From Moraxella catarrhalis (GTDB lineage Bacteria; Pseudomonadota; Gammaproteobacteria; Pseudomonadales; Moraxellaceae): DNA of 64,000 bases. Where the stretch lies: assembly GCF_001632285.1 (NCBI RefSeq), contig NZ_LWAH01000013.1, positions 248,001-312,000 of the forward strand, read 5' to 3'. Position numbers and translations under genes: made by a program. The notes beneath the pieces were generated by a model that was not told where the DNA came from, ran no database searches, and worked only from the letters and a program-made list of their open reading frames with translations. This document shows, piece after piece, positions 1-8,569 of this stretch (its first letter is position 1; the number at the start of each line of letters is the position of its first letter).

Positions 1-411
1 GTAAAGGCTTTTTTTCAAAATCAGCTCAACCCCGATGATCATGTATACTTTCAGGGCATTCATACACTCAAAGTATCTGCACATTTATTCATCGAACGCA
101 ATGGCAGCGTGACGCAATTTGTCAATTTTAATGATCGTGCGTGGCATGCGGGACAATCTGCCTATTTGGGTCGTCAAAACTGCAACGACTTCACCATTGG
201 TATTGAACTTGAAGGGGCTGATGATATACCCTTTGAAGCTGTCCAGTATCAAGCTCTTGGTCAAATCATTGTTGCTATTTATGATGCCTATCCTGCCACA
301 CGCCGCCATTTAATGGGGCATAGCGACATTGCCCCCCACCGAAAAACTGATCCAGGTAAGTATTTTGACTGGCAAAAGCTGCGTGCTTTGGTCGCTCAAA
401 TGATGATTTAA
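1..411 (+). CDS. ampD: 1,6-anhydro-N-acetylmuramyl-L-alanine amidase AmpD (5' end missing)
   Basis: The open frame runs in from the left edge, so the start and first residues lie outside the window. AmpD is the cytoplasmic zinc amidase that removes the stem peptide from anhydromuropeptides during cell-wall recycling. The visible part holds the amidase_2 signatures: VSAHLFIERNG with a zinc-ligand His, RAWHAGQSAYLGR, NDFTIGIELEG, and a C-terminal GHSDIAPHRKTDPG carrying the second His and the Asp ligand. An internal ATG at 109 is not the true start, because conserved sequence continues upstream of it. murJ follows on the same strand after about 175 bp. Confidence 0.93.
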   Translation, partial: VKAFFQNQLNPDDHVYFQGIHTLKVSAHLFIERNGSVTQFVNFNDRAWHAGQSAYLGRQNCNDFTIGIELEGADDIPFEAVQYQALGQIIVAIYDAYPATRRHLMGHSDIAPHRKTDPGKYFDWQKLRALVAQMMI

Positions 412-587
412 GCAGCTTGTCAAGTCAGCCAAGACCCTTTGAGTTCATTAAATCAATCAAGTCATGATCGCTTGACATCTTAGCTTACAAAATTTTTATC
501 ACTTTTATTGATAAAGTATCCAAGAAAACTAAGCAAATTAGTGAAAAACCAAGTAAAATAACACATTTTTGATAAGTTTATATTAAG

Positions 588-2138
588 ATGGCAAAATCTC
601 GGCTCTTTCGCTCCACCGTCATTGTCAGTTCCATGACCATGCTTTCTCGTATTTTAGGTTTAATCAGAGACATGGTTTTGATGAGTGTTTTTGGTGCTGG
701 TGGGTTGATGGATGCGTTTTTAGTTGCCTTTAAAATCCCCAATTTTTTACGCCGCCTGTTTGCCGAAGGGGCATTTTCCCAAGCCTTTGTTCCTGTATTA
801 ACTGAGTACAAAGAAGCACGCACTTTAACTGAGGTGCAACTGCTGATTGCTCGTGTCTCTGGCGTATTATCCTTGGTGCTACTTGTATTGACGGTGGCGG
901 TTATCTTTTTGGCACCTCAAGTGGTGTATTTATTCGCACCAGGTTTTGCCGATGACCCCCAAAAGTTTGACACTACCGCCAAGCTGTTACGCTTGACTTT
1001 CCCTTATTTATTATTCGTCTCCATGACGGCATTTTTTGGTAGCATTTTACAAAGTTATGGAAGATTTGCAGCACCCGCCTTTGCTCCTGTATTACTAAAT
1101 CTTTGTATGATTGGCGGTACATTAATATTAGCACCAATGCTTGATAAGCCAATCATGGCATTGGGTTATGCTGTCGCCATTTCAGGCATTTTGCAGCTGC
1201 TCATACAGTTGCCACAGCTTTGGCAACAAAAACTGCTTATTCCACCCAGTATTAGCTTTAAAGATGAAGGCGTTAGGCGTATTTTAAAGCTCATGCTGCC
1301 TGCCATTTTTGGGGTATCCGTCACCCAGATTAACTTATTATTAAGCACCGTATTTGCCTCATTAATGATTGCAGGTTCAGTATCATGGATGTATGCTGCC
1401 GAACGCTTAAGTGAATTGCCATTAGGACTCATTGGTGTGGCGATTGGTACGGTGATTTTACCAAGCCTATCATCAAGTCGTGCCAAGTCAGATGATGAAA
1501 ATTTTCGCCAAACGCTAGACTGGGCTGCCCGCTTAATTCTTGTCATCGGTATACCAGCCAGTCTTGCGATATTTGTTTTATCAGATATTTTGATGGATGC
1601 TTTGTTTGTGCGTGGTCAATTTACCCACCAAGATGCCTTGATGAGTGGTATTGCTCTAAAGTCTTTATCAGGAGGGATCTTAGGATTTATGCTCATTAAA
1701 ATTTTTGCACCTGCATTTTTTGCAAATCAAGACACCAAAACGCCTGTTAAAATTGGCATCATTTCAGTATTTGCTAATATGATTTTTAGCGTCGTATTTA
1801 TTGGGCTATTTTATTTAATGAAACTGCCTTTACATGGTGGATTGGCCTTGGCAACCACAGCAGCAAGTTTTGTTAACGCAGGTCTACTCTATGCCGTTTT
1901 ACATCGCCGTGGTATCTATCGTTTTGGTACTCACTGGAAAAAGATGATACGACAATTTGTGATTGCCAATATTGCCATGGTGATTAGCTTATCTGTCATT
2001 TTGCCCTTATATCCAATTGATGCTAATCACTGGCTCAAAATTGCCATCTTGCTGGGCATATGCGGTTTTGGGGCAATCATTTATGGTATCACACTACTCA
2101 TCACTGGTTTTCGCCCAAGTCAGCTTAAGCATGGCTGA
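588..2138 (+). CDS. murJ: Lipid II flippase MurJ (MviN)
   Basis: A 516-residue very hydrophobic protein of the MOP/MATE-like superfamily. MurJ moves lipid II across the inner membrane for peptidoglycan synthesis. The start MAKSRLFRSTVIVSSMTMLSRILGL-like region matches the family N-terminus, and the Arg-rich segment near residues 24-55 (RDMVL, LRRLFAEGAFSQAFVPVL) is highly characteristic. The length is normal for MurJ (about 510) and about 14 membrane segments can be followed. The gene lies downstream of ampD, so two cell-wall genes are adjacent. Confidence 0.95.
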   Translation: MAKSRLFRSTVIVSSMTMLSRILGLIRDMVLMSVFGAGGLMDAFLVAFKIPNFLRRLFAEGAFSQAFVPVLTEYKEARTLTEVQLLIARVSGVLSLVLLVLTVAVIFLAPQVVYLFAPGFADDPQKFDTTAKLLRLTFPYLLFVSMTAFFGSILQSYGRFAAPAFAPVLLNLCMIGGTLILAPMLDKPIMALGYAVAISGILQLLIQLPQLWQQKLLIPPSISFKDEGVRRILKLMLPAIFGVSVTQINLLLSTVFASLMIAGSVSWMYAAERLSELPLGLIGVAIGTVILPSLSSSRAKSDDENFRQTLDWAARLILVIGIPASLAIFVLSDILMDALFVRGQFTHQDALMSGIALKSLSGGILGFMLIKIFAPAFFANQDTKTPVKIGIISVFANMIFSVVFIGLFYLMKLPLHGGLALATTAASFVNAGLLYAVLHRRGIYRFGTHWKKMIRQFVIANIAMVISLSVILPLYPIDANHWLKIAILLGICGFGAIIYGITLLITGFRPSQLKHG

Positions 2139-2334
2139 GCTGTCATTATATATTCTACTGTCATTATACATGATACCCTGCCGTACCATTGACATAAGCA
2201 ATACAAAGCACACAAAAAAAATTACTTGTAACTTTTTATAATTATCGTAAAATGTAACGATTAAGATGACACATATATAAAATAGCCAGACAGCATATAC
2301 CGCATTCGCATTAAATTACTCAAGGAAAATAACC

Positions 2335-2850
2335 ATGTCAACGCCTGTTAGTCAGCCTGTCGCCACTCAAATTGACCCCACCTTAGATTTAGAAAAAATC
2401 CGTTCTGAGTGCCAATCTTTAGCCAAATCTCGAGCCAAAGTCTCAGCAGGTGCTGCCGTCATTCCCTTGCCATTTTTAGATGTTGCCGTTGATGTGGCAA
2501 TGCTAACTAAGCTGTTACCTGAAATCACCGAACGCTTTGGTCTAAAAGATAAAGCCAATTTAGATACCTCAACCGAAGAAGCACGCAAGCAAAATATCAA
2601 AGATCGCATTGTCTCTGTTGGTGGCTTGATTGCTGCTCGTGGCGTCGTTAATAAGACCATTCAAGGTTTTGGCGGACGCTTTATTGGTAAGCAAATCAGT
2701 AAATTTATCCCATTAGGTGGCTCAATGGTGGCAGCATCGTTAGGCTATATGATTTTTAAAAAAATTGCTTTTGATCACATTGAAGAATGCTATAACATTG
2801 CCAAGCAATCTCAACGCCAAGAGACAAGCTCACAGGATTTTAATGCTTAA
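2335..2850 (+). CDS. Small membrane-associated protein resembling DUF697
   Basis: 171 residues, preceded by AAGGAAAA a few bases before the ATG. Residues about 37-60 (AAVIPLPFLDVAVDVAMLTK) and the following LPEITERFGL resemble the DUF697/YcjF-type segment found attached to GTPases or standing alone. Two Gly/Ala-rich stretches (about residues 102-112 and 133-150) could insert into or lie on a membrane. There is no catalytic motif I recognise, and no signal peptide. A strong hairpin follows at 2908. Function unknown; the family resemblance is a recognition call. Confidence 0.7.
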   Translation: MSTPVSQPVATQIDPTLDLEKIRSECQSLAKSRAKVSAGAAVIPLPFLDVAVDVAMLTKLLPEITERFGLKDKANLDTSTEEARKQNIKDRIVSVGGLIAARGVVNKTIQGFGGRFIGKQISKFIPLGGSMVAASLGYMIFKKIAFDHIEECYNIAKQSQRQETSSQDFNA

Positions 2851-2907
2851 TTGATATATCCAAGATATTCATTTTAGTTTATCTAAATGATTATGATTCG
2901 TATCATC

Positions 2908-2949
2908 AAAGCTCTAAGCGATATTTATTTGCAATCGCTTAGAGCTTTT
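2908..2949. terminator. Intrinsic terminator after the DUF697-like gene
   Basis: Perfect 15-bp inverted repeat (AAAGCTCTAAGCGAT and its complement) with an 11-base spacer, followed by a short T tract on the plus strand. It separates the gene at 2335 from fdxA. Confidence 0.8.
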
Positions 2950-3003
2950 GCTTATTTTGGAAATCTTTTTTCACTTTTAGCATAATAAATATCAGACTTT
3001 TAT

Positions 3004-3032
3004 TTGAGAAAATCTCATAAACAGGCTAAAAT
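3004..3032 (+). promoter_or_regulatory. Sigma70-type promoter of fdxA
   Basis: TTGAGA (3004-3009), a 17-base spacer and TAAAAT (3027-3032), about 105 bp before the fdxA start. Five of six bases match in the -10 box and four in the -35 box. Confidence 0.6.
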
Positions 3033-3138
3033 AGTCTTGATTTGGACAGCTGTCCATTTTGTGCTTTTTTGTCATTCTTTAATTTTTTATTCCTACGGGC
3101 AGCAATTTACCGCCCCAGCCAATCGCTAAGGTAAGAAC

Positions 3139-3462
3139 ATGACTTTTGTTGTAACTGATAACTGTATCCGCTGTAAATATACCGACTGTGTTGAAGTTTG
3201 TCCTGTTGATTGCTTTTATGAAGGTCCTAATTTTTTGGTCATCAATCCTGATGAATGTATTGATTGTGCTTTGTGTGAACCTGAATGCCCTGCCAATGCC
3301 ATTTTCTCTGAAGATGAAGTTCCAAGCGGTCAAGAAGAATTTTTAAAAATTAATGAAGAGTTATCCGCTGTTTGGCCAAACATCACCGAGAAAAAAGACG
3401 CCCTACCTGACTATGAAAAATGGGATGGTGTTGAGGGTAAACTTCAATATTTAGAACGCTAA
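3139..3462 (+). CDS. fdxA: Seven-iron ferredoxin FdxA
   Basis: A 107-residue ferredoxin, a small soluble electron carrier with one [3Fe-4S] and one [4Fe-4S] cluster. Cysteines at 9, 12, 17, 21 and 25 and the [12 protein letters not shown] run (Cys40, 43, 46, 50) are the cluster ligands. The acidic C-terminal extension ending in GKLQYLER is typical of the FdxA family of proteobacteria. The ATG is preceded by AAGGTAAG. It is a single-gene unit with its own promoter and no obvious redox partner next to it. Confidence 0.93.
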   Translation: MTFVVTDNCIRCKYTDCVEVCPVDCFYEGPNFLVINPDECIDCALCEPECPANAIFSEDEVPSGQEEFLKINEELSAVWPNITEKKDALPDYEKWDGVEGKLQYLER

Positions 3463-3637
3463 ATCACAATACCATCATTTAAAAATAATTCATAAAAAAG
3501 ATGGCTTGTAAAAAATATGACTGGTATCTCGTGTTAATACCGCACTTTATCATCATAGAATTTATACTCATAAGACGCACAGCATCAGTATTTGTACTCA
3601 TAAGCAATGATTTAATTAAATTTTATCAAGGCGATTT

Positions 3638-4090
3638 ATGAACTTTTGGTTATTATTTTGGCATATTTTGGGTGCCTGTATTTGGGTTGGTGGTCATTTA
3701 TATCTGTGTCTGTGCATATTACCCAAGGCTGTGCGTCATCAGGACAGCCAACCCATCTTAAACTTTGAAAATAGTTTTGAAAAATTGGGCATGACTGCTT
3801 TGATTGTGCAGGTCTTGACGGGCTTTTATATGGCACATAAATATTTGCCCAGCTTTGGCATGCTCACTGATTATCATAACCAAATTTCAGTACTGATTAG
3901 CATGAAAATCACATGGCTAATATTCACCATACTGACGGCTTTATCCGCTCAGCTTATCGTCATTCCAAGATTAAAAAAAGACTTGGGTAATGCTAAGCTA
4001 CGCCATATATTTGCTGGACATATTATCTTGGTAACCGTATTGGGGCTGGCATTTATGACAACTGGGGTATTATTTCGGACAGGATTTTAA
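3638..4090 (+). CDS. CopD-like integral membrane protein
   Basis: 150 residues with four hydrophobic segments (about 3-25, 50-70, 85-110, 125-148). The opening LLFWHILGACIWVGGHLYLC and the following LTGFYMAHKYLP are of the CopD/DUF2269 four-helix type, linked in other bacteria to copper handling or heme-type transport. His residues in the first helix (His9, His20) and His32 could bind metal or heme. A ribosome site AAGGCG precedes the ATG. A thioredoxin-like gene follows 148 bp downstream, so a role in redox or metal handling at the membrane is possible but not shown. Confidence 0.75.
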   Translation: MNFWLLFWHILGACIWVGGHLYLCLCILPKAVRHQDSQPILNFENSFEKLGMTALIVQVLTGFYMAHKYLPSFGMLTDYHNQISVLISMKITWLIFTILTALSAQLIVIPRLKKDLGNAKLRHIFAGHIILVTVLGLAFMTTGVLFRTGF

Positions 4091-4238
4091 TATCAGCCGA
4101 TGATTGTTACAGATATGGCTGATGGTGCTACAGATAACTCGTTATCATGCCAAATTTTGTTTTGGTCGCTTGTTGATCAGTTAGCACAATCGTTAATCAA
4201 TGCTTTAAAATAAGTCAGGCTTATCACGATAAAATATT

Positions 4239-4769
4239 ATGATGAATATGCGTTTACCGACCTTGCCCATGATATTAAAATCATCATTAGCGATATTTAA
4301 ATATCTGGTATTATTTCTCATCATTTATCTGTTGATTAACTGGTTGCGTCAGCCTATCATGCCCGTTAAACCCAATTTACAATTAAAAGATTATCAAGGT
4401 ACTCCCATTGATATTGCTGCCATCAGCCAAGAATCACCTGTCTTGGTATATTTTTGGGGAAGCTGGTGTCATGTGTGCACCATCACCTCACCTAAAGTCA
4501 ATCAACTACACCAAGATGGTTATTCTGTCGTCAGTATCGCTGTCAAATCAGGAGATAACGCACAACTTGGTCAATATTTACAAAGACATCAATATCATTT
4601 TACGACTATTAATGATACCGATGGACAAATATTCGCCAACTGGCAAGGACAAGTGACGCCATCGTTTGTTATTTTATATCAAGGAAAAATGACTCAAGGC
4701 ATGGCAGGTATTTCACCATTATGGATGCTAAAGTTACGCTTAGTATTACATCATTATCTACCCATATAG
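4239..4769 (+). CDS. Membrane-anchored thioredoxin-like protein (TlpA/ScsD type)
   Basis: 176 residues. One N-terminal membrane helix (about 18-36) puts the thioredoxin domain in the periplasm. The active site is WGSWCHVC with Cys77 and Cys80 in a CxxC, and a cis-Pro loop is visible at VTPSFVIL (about 145-152). This layout matches TlpA/ResA/ScsD-like disulfide oxidoreductases, which reduce periplasmic proteins. Two ATGs lie together at the start and no strong ribosome site is visible; an internal ATG at 4248 is equally possible. The upstream CopD-like gene hints at a metal or cytochrome link. Confidence 0.82.
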   Translation: MMNMRLPTLPMILKSSLAIFKYLVLFLIIYLLINWLRQPIMPVKPNLQLKDYQGTPIDIAAISQESPVLVYFWGSWCHVCTITSPKVNQLHQDGYSVVSIAVKSGDNAQLGQYLQRHQYHFTTINDTDGQIFANWQGQVTPSFVILYQGKMTQGMAGISPLWMLKLRLVLHHYLPI

Positions 4770-4881
4770 AGTATGCACCCTTAAAATATAATGATGGTGA
4801 AATTTTGATACAAAAACAATCCATTTTTATAAATCATCCAGTATAACTCGTGTTATAAAGGCAGACTTTCTAATAATACAC

Positions 4882-4911
4882 AAAAAAAAATCCAGTCTCA
4901 AGAACTGGATT
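4882..4911 (-). terminator. Intrinsic terminator of agcS
   Basis: AATCCAGT / ACTGGATT stem (4889-4896 and 4904-4911) with an A tract at 4882-4890, which becomes a U tract in minus-strand transcripts just after the agcS stop. Confidence 0.8.
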
Positions 4912-4929
4912 TTAAATTAACCAACTGGG

Positions 4930-6429
4930 CTACCAAATATCAGATTTGACTTTTTGTTTAAGTTTGGGATGGTTGTCAAGCTTAAAAATAGGATAAGCTA
5001 CACCTAATTTGAGTTGTGATTGATAATCATGAATCAGCACAAAAACATATCTTGATAATAATAAAATGGCAATCAAGTTAATAGATGCCATTGTCCCCAT
5101 GGTCAAATCACCCATATCCCAAACAACATCAACTTTTACGACCGCACCAAAGTACACAAATCCCAATACCAGCAGGCGAAACAGTGTCAAAACTTTTGTA
5201 TTATTTTTCAAAAATTGCATATTAGACTCAGCATAAGCATAATTACCAATGATGGTTGAGAATGCAAAAATAAATAAAATAATGGCTAAAAAATACTGGC
5301 CCCAGCTACCCACATGACTTTCAAGTGCCGCTTGTGTCAACTGAATACCAGATAAATTGGCTGCATTGTCAGGCATTTGTGCCAATAAAATGATAAATGC
5401 GGTACATGAACAAACAATTAAAGTATCCACAAATACCCCAAACATCTGAATCATGCCTTGGTCTAACGGATGTTTGACACTGGCAGCAGCAGCTGCATTG
5501 GGTGCAGAGCCTTGACCTGCTTCGTTTGAGTATAAACCTCGTTTAATGCCCTGCATCATCGCAACAGATACCATAGAGCCAAAGAGTCCGCCACCTGCTG
5601 CTTCAAAAACAAATGCTTTTTCAAAAATCAGTGCAATGATTGATGGTATGGCGGTTATGTTCATCAAGATAATAGCCAGAGCCACCAAAATATAAATCAA
5701 TGCCATGATCGGTACAACCATTTCGGCAATCTTTGCCACACGGCGAATGCCACCAAAAATAATCGGTGCGGTCAAAATCACCAACAACGCCCCAATCATG
5801 TGCTTATAACTTTGCCATTGATTTTGGCAAATGGCATCTTCTACCACACAGCCTAATGCTGATTGTATGGCAAGTGTGATGGTATTAGATTGAATGGATT
5901 GATAAACTAAACCAAAACACACAATCAATGCCAAGGCAAACAAACACCCAAGCCATTTTTGACCAAGACCTTGTTCAATATAATACGCAGGTCCACCTCT
6001 GAACTGACCTGTTGTGGCATCACGCACCTTAAATAACTGTGCCAAGCTTGACTCTGCTAATGCTGAACACATACCAATCAAGGCAATCAGCCACATCCAA
6101 AATACCGCACCAGCACCGCCAATACCAATTGCAATTGCGACACCTGCAACATTGCCCACGCCCACACGGCTTGCCAACCCTGTCACAAATGCCTGAAAGC
6201 CTGAAATACCTGCATCATCATGCTGATTGCGACTACCAAGCATGGATTTGATACTACGGCCAAATAAACGAAATTGTGCCACACCTGAAAATAGCGTAAA
6301 AAATAGCCCAATACCAATCAGCATCCAAATCAGCATATCCCAAAGCGGCGTACTCACAGTCGTTACGACACAATGCAGCCCATCAACAAATCCAGACTTA
6401 GCCAAACAAGATATCGGATTATCGTACAT
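4930..6429 (-). CDS. Sodium:alanine/glycine symporter (AgcS/AlsT family)
   Basis: 499 residues, inner-membrane amino-acid:Na+ symporter. Family signatures are FQAFVTGLASRVGVGNVAGVA-type sequence near residue 80, GGPAYYIEQGLG (about 145), and GLYSNEAGQGSAPNAAAAA (about 300), with about ten hydrophobic segments. Length is normal. The leader carries a terminator-like hairpin only about 14 bp before the ATG (see 6443-6467), suggesting attenuation. uraA lies upstream on the same strand. Confidence 0.93.
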   Translation of the reverse strand: MYDNPISCLAKSGFVDGLHCVVTTVSTPLWDMLIWMLIGIGLFFTLFSGVAQFRLFGRSIKSMLGSRNQHDDAGISGFQAFVTGLASRVGVGNVAGVAIAIGIGGAGAVFWMWLIALIGMCSALAESSLAQLFKVRDATTGQFRGGPAYYIEQGLGQKWLGCLFALALIVCFGLVYQSIQSNTITLAIQSALGCVVEDAICQNQWQSYKHMIGALLVILTAPIIFGGIRRVAKIAEMVVPIMALIYILVALAIILMNITAIPSIIALIFEKAFVFEAAGGGLFGSMVSVAMMQGIKRGLYSNEAGQGSAPNAAAAASVKHPLDQGMIQMFGVFVDTLIVCSCTAFIILLAQMPDNAANLSGIQLTQAALESHVGSWGQYFLAIILFIFAFSTIIGNYAYAESNMQFLKNNTKVLTLFRLLVLGFVYFGAVVKVDVVWDMGDLTMGTMASINLIAILLLSRYVFVLIHDYQSQLKLGVAYPIFKLDNHPKLKQKVKSDIW

Positions 6430-6442
6430 AATTTTTCAATCC

Positions 6443-6467
6443 AAAAAAAGATGGCATAAACGCCATC
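6443..6467 (-). terminator. Terminator-like hairpin in the agcS leader (possible attenuator)
   Basis: On the minus strand GATGGC, a 6-base loop and GCCATC are followed at once by seven T. The hairpin ends about 14 bases before the agcS ATG, leaving no space for a promoter between them. It could terminate uraA transcripts, but any transcript of agcS must pass it. Confidence 0.7.
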
Positions 6468-6491
6468 CGTTGTTTTATAACCATGCTTTGA

Positions 6492-6511
6492 ATTTGCCTT
6501 ACTTGGCAAAT
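6492..6511 (-). promoter_or_regulatory. Second leader hairpin of agcS
   Basis: ATTTGCC and GGCAAAT form a 7-bp stem with a 6-base loop, 25 bases upstream of the terminator-like hairpin in the minus-strand leader. It could take part in alternative folding. Confidence 0.45.
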
Positions 6512-6517
6512 GTCAGG

Positions 6518-6523
6518 ATTATA
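6518..6523 (-). promoter_or_regulatory. Candidate -10 box of agcS
   Basis: TATAAT on the minus strand, about 90 bp upstream of agcS and upstream of both leader hairpins. The -35 region is poor, so the call is tentative. Confidence 0.4.
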
Positions 6524-6595
6524 TAACAAATTTTCTCATAAATCACGAAAATTTTACTTTGTGTAAACTTTTTTAAACCAATGATTTGCCATTAT

Positions 6596-7921
6596 TTAAC
6601 TCTCGAAGAATTGAACTCTCGAAGAATTGAACTCTCGAAGACTTAAAAACCAATGTAGAATGATTGCCGCAAAAGTCGCTGTACCAATACCGCCAAGATT
6701 AAAATTTCCAACCATCAAACCAAAATCACCCGTACCCAAAATGATGGTAATGGCAGCAACCATAAGATTTTTATTATTGGCAAAATTAACTTTATTATCA
6801 ATCCAAATCTTAGCACCAGCAATGGCAATCAAACCAAATACCACAATGGACGCCCCTGTCAAAACAGGGCTAGGAATGGTCTGAATCATTGCACCAAATT
6901 TGGGAGAAAATCCCAAAATCATGGCAAATATGCCTGCCAGTACAAAAATGAGTGTTGAATAGACACGAGTTACCGCCATCACACCAATATTTTCGCCATA
7001 AGTGGTCATACCTGTGCCGCCCACACTTGCTGATAATGCTGTTGCTACGCCATCGGCCACAAATGCTCTGCCAAGATACGGTGTTAAATTTTCTCCCGTC
7101 ATCGCACCCACCGCTTTGATATGACCAAGATTTTCAGCCACCAAAATAAATGCAACTGGTGCAATGATTGGCAAGGCATTGGTATCAAAAGTTGGGCTGC
7201 TAAAATTTGGCAATCCAAACCAATCGGCATCAGTAATTAAAGCAAAATTAATCGGCTCACCTAAACCCAAAATATTGGTCGCTATCGCATAAATTGCATA
7301 TGCCATCACCAAACCTATCAGTAGTAACAAACGCTGTAAAAATCCATGTGCAAAAACCGCAATCATACCCATACATAACACAGTCATCAATGCCATCCAT
7401 AAATCAAACGGCTTGCCTTGCACACCGCTGACGGTAATTGGGGCTAAGTTTAAGCCGATAATCATCACCACCGCACCTGTCACAACGGGTGGCATGAGTT
7501 TTTCAATCCATTGTGTGCCTGTTGCCATCACAATAAAACCAATGACAGCATACAAAAAACCACAAGCGATGATACCACCTAACGCCACTGATAGATTTGA
7601 ATTAGCGCCGCTGCCTGTGGCATGTGCTGTTGCTGTTGCCACCACACCAATAAAAGCAAAACTTGAACCCAAATAACTCGGAACACGCCCGCCTGTCATC
7701 ACAAAAAATAAAATGGTACAAATCCCGCTCATCATAATCGCAAGATTGGCATCAAATCCCATCAGTAAAGGTGCAAGCACCGTTGCCCCAAACATCGCCA
7801 AGACATGCTGCAATCCCAACATAATACTCTGCCCAACTGGCAGATATTCATTCGTTGCCACAGGCTGTGTGTTAATATCACCTGTATAAGGTTGCCATTT
7901 TGGAAACCAGCTCATACGCAC
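6596..7921 (-). CDS. uraA: Uracil/xanthine permease (NCS2 family, UraA-like)
   Basis: 441 residues, inner-membrane nucleobase:proton symporter. Family features include GLQHVLAMFGATVLAPLLMG near residue 33, VAENLGHIKAVGAMTG (about 263-278) with the conserved Glu of the NCS2 signature, and GGTGMTTYGENIGVMAVTRV (about 299-318). The gene is followed by the agcS leader. The last ~13 residues (EFNSSRVQFFES) are encoded by a 16-bp tandem repeat, so the C-terminal tail is likely to vary between strains. Confidence 0.92.
   Translation of the reverse strand: MRMSWFPKWQPYTGDINTQPVATNEYLPVGQSIMLGLQHVLAMFGATVLAPLLMGFDANLAIMMSGICTILFFVMTGGRVPSYLGSSFAFIGVVATATAHATGSGANSNLSVALGGIIACGFLYAVIGFIVMATGTQWIEKLMPPVVTGAVVMIIGLNLAPITVSGVQGKPFDLWMALMTVLCMGMIAVFAHGFLQRLLLLIGLVMAYAIYAIATNILGLGEPINFALITDADWFGLPNFSSPTFDTNALPIIAPVAFILVAENLGHIKAVGAMTGENLTPYLGRAFVADGVATALSASVGGTGMTTYGENIGVMAVTRVYSTLIFVLAGIFAMILGFSPKFGAMIQTIPSPVLTGASIVVFGLIAIAGAKIWIDNKVNFANNKNLMVAAITIILGTGDFGLMVGNFNLGGIGTATFAAIILHWFLSLREFNSSRVQFFES
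6598..6641. repeat. 16-bp tandem repeat at the uraA 3' end
   Basis: AACTCTCGAAGAATTG occurs twice in full (6598-6613, 6614-6629) and a third time as 12 bases (6630-6641). The unit is not a multiple of three, so gain or loss of a copy shifts the frame of the last uraA codons. Confidence 0.9.
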
Positions 7922-8108
7922 TCCAAATCACTCAAAAATAATGTTAATATTGTACTATACTTAGCATGATAAAAAGTATCAAAACTTTTTCAGCCTCTTA
8001 AAAATGAAGCCGATTGTAAATATCACATTTATGCTGCTTTTTGAGATGATAAGGAATTATATTTATATTTTGTATTTGATAATATTCCATCCGCCCCCAC
8101 CAAATACT

Positions 8109-8137
8109 TTGTAACTTTCTTAATTTTGTCTTATAAT
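8109..8137 (+). promoter_or_regulatory. Former ileS promoter
   Basis: TTGTAA (8109-8114), a 17-base spacer and a perfect TATAAT (8132-8137), 40 bp upstream of the ileS remnant. It still points into the accessory block, so it probably transcribes the remnant and may feed the peptide operon. Confidence 0.6.
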
Positions 8138-8176
8138 AGGCAGTTTACTAAATTTAGCCAAAAGCGAGATACGCCA

Positions 8177-8275
8177 TGACTGAGTCCATTGACTACAAGA
8201 ACACCCTAAATCTTGCCGATACCGCTTTTTTTGGGTTGAATATTGAAAAAAATATATTAAAAACAATGGTTTAAT
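8177..8275 (+). pseudogene. 5' remnant of a second ileS allele
   Basis: The first 18 codons read as an IleRS N-terminus (ATG, then DYKNTLNLADTAF), after which the similarity stops and an unrelated stop follows at 8273. Bases 8192-8224 are identical over 33 bases to 11290-11322 in the intact ileS. The first five codons differ between the two copies (MTESI here, MTDQIT there), so this is not a simple recent duplication of the downstream gene. It most likely marks the original ileS start, cut off when the block to its right was acquired. Confidence 0.85.
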
Positions 8276-8305
8276 AAAAAAATTATGCTAATTTATAAAA
8301 AATTC

Positions 8306-8333
8306 TTAACATCTTGTTTTTTTAACTTAGAAT
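8306..8333 (+). promoter_or_regulatory. Candidate promoter of the peptide operon
   Basis: TTAACA (8306-8311), a 16-base spacer and TAGAAT (8328-8333); five of six bases match the consensus in each box. It lies 69 bp upstream of the small peptide start. Confidence 0.55.
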
Positions 8334-8401
8334 CAAAGAACCATAGGCTGATGAGGTATTTTAGGTTATGGTGTTTATCTTTTTCATTTATATAAGGAAT
8401 T

Positions 8402-8497
8402 ATGTTAAAGCAATTAGACCTAAGCAAAGCTGTTGGGCTTAAAAACCAATCAAACTGCAAAACAATTATGACAATTGGTGTTAAAGATAAGAAGTAA
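8402..8497 (+). CDS. Putative 31-residue precursor peptide
   Basis: A short frame with AAGGA just upstream of the ATG (rather close, 3 bases) and a TAA at 8495. The peptide is basic (seven Lys against two Asp), begins MLKQLDLSKAVGL and has a single Cys at 19, followed by a Thr/Ile-rich stretch and a Lys-rich end. There is no signal peptide or double-Gly site. A terminator-like hairpin follows directly, then a HExxH hydroxylase-like gene, a CMD-fold gene and an exporter. That position and the hairpin are typical of RiPP precursors. Asp6, Asn15, Asn18 and Asp29 would be candidate hydroxylation sites. No sequence family is recognised; the call rests on context. Confidence 0.55.
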   Translation: MLKQLDLSKAVGLKNQSNCKTIMTIGVKDKK

Positions 8498-8505
8498 TGC
8501 CAATC

Positions 8506-8539
8506 AAAAAGACACTGGGTTAAAATCTGGTGTCTTTTT
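8506..8539 (+). terminator. Terminator-like hairpin between peptide gene and hydroxylase gene
   Basis: AAAAAGACAC (8506-8515) pairs perfectly with GTGTCTTTTT (8530-8539), loop 14 bases, with more T after it. Being just after the peptide stop and before the enzyme genes, it would lower downstream transcription and let the peptide be made in excess. Confidence 0.75.
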
Positions 8540-8569
8540 GTTTTATTGATTAAGTATTAAGGACGATGA

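Noticed and set aside
8177-8275. 32-codon frame as a second precursor peptide
   Set aside because: Its first 18 codons are plainly an IleRS N-terminus; the rest is chance sequence to the next stop.
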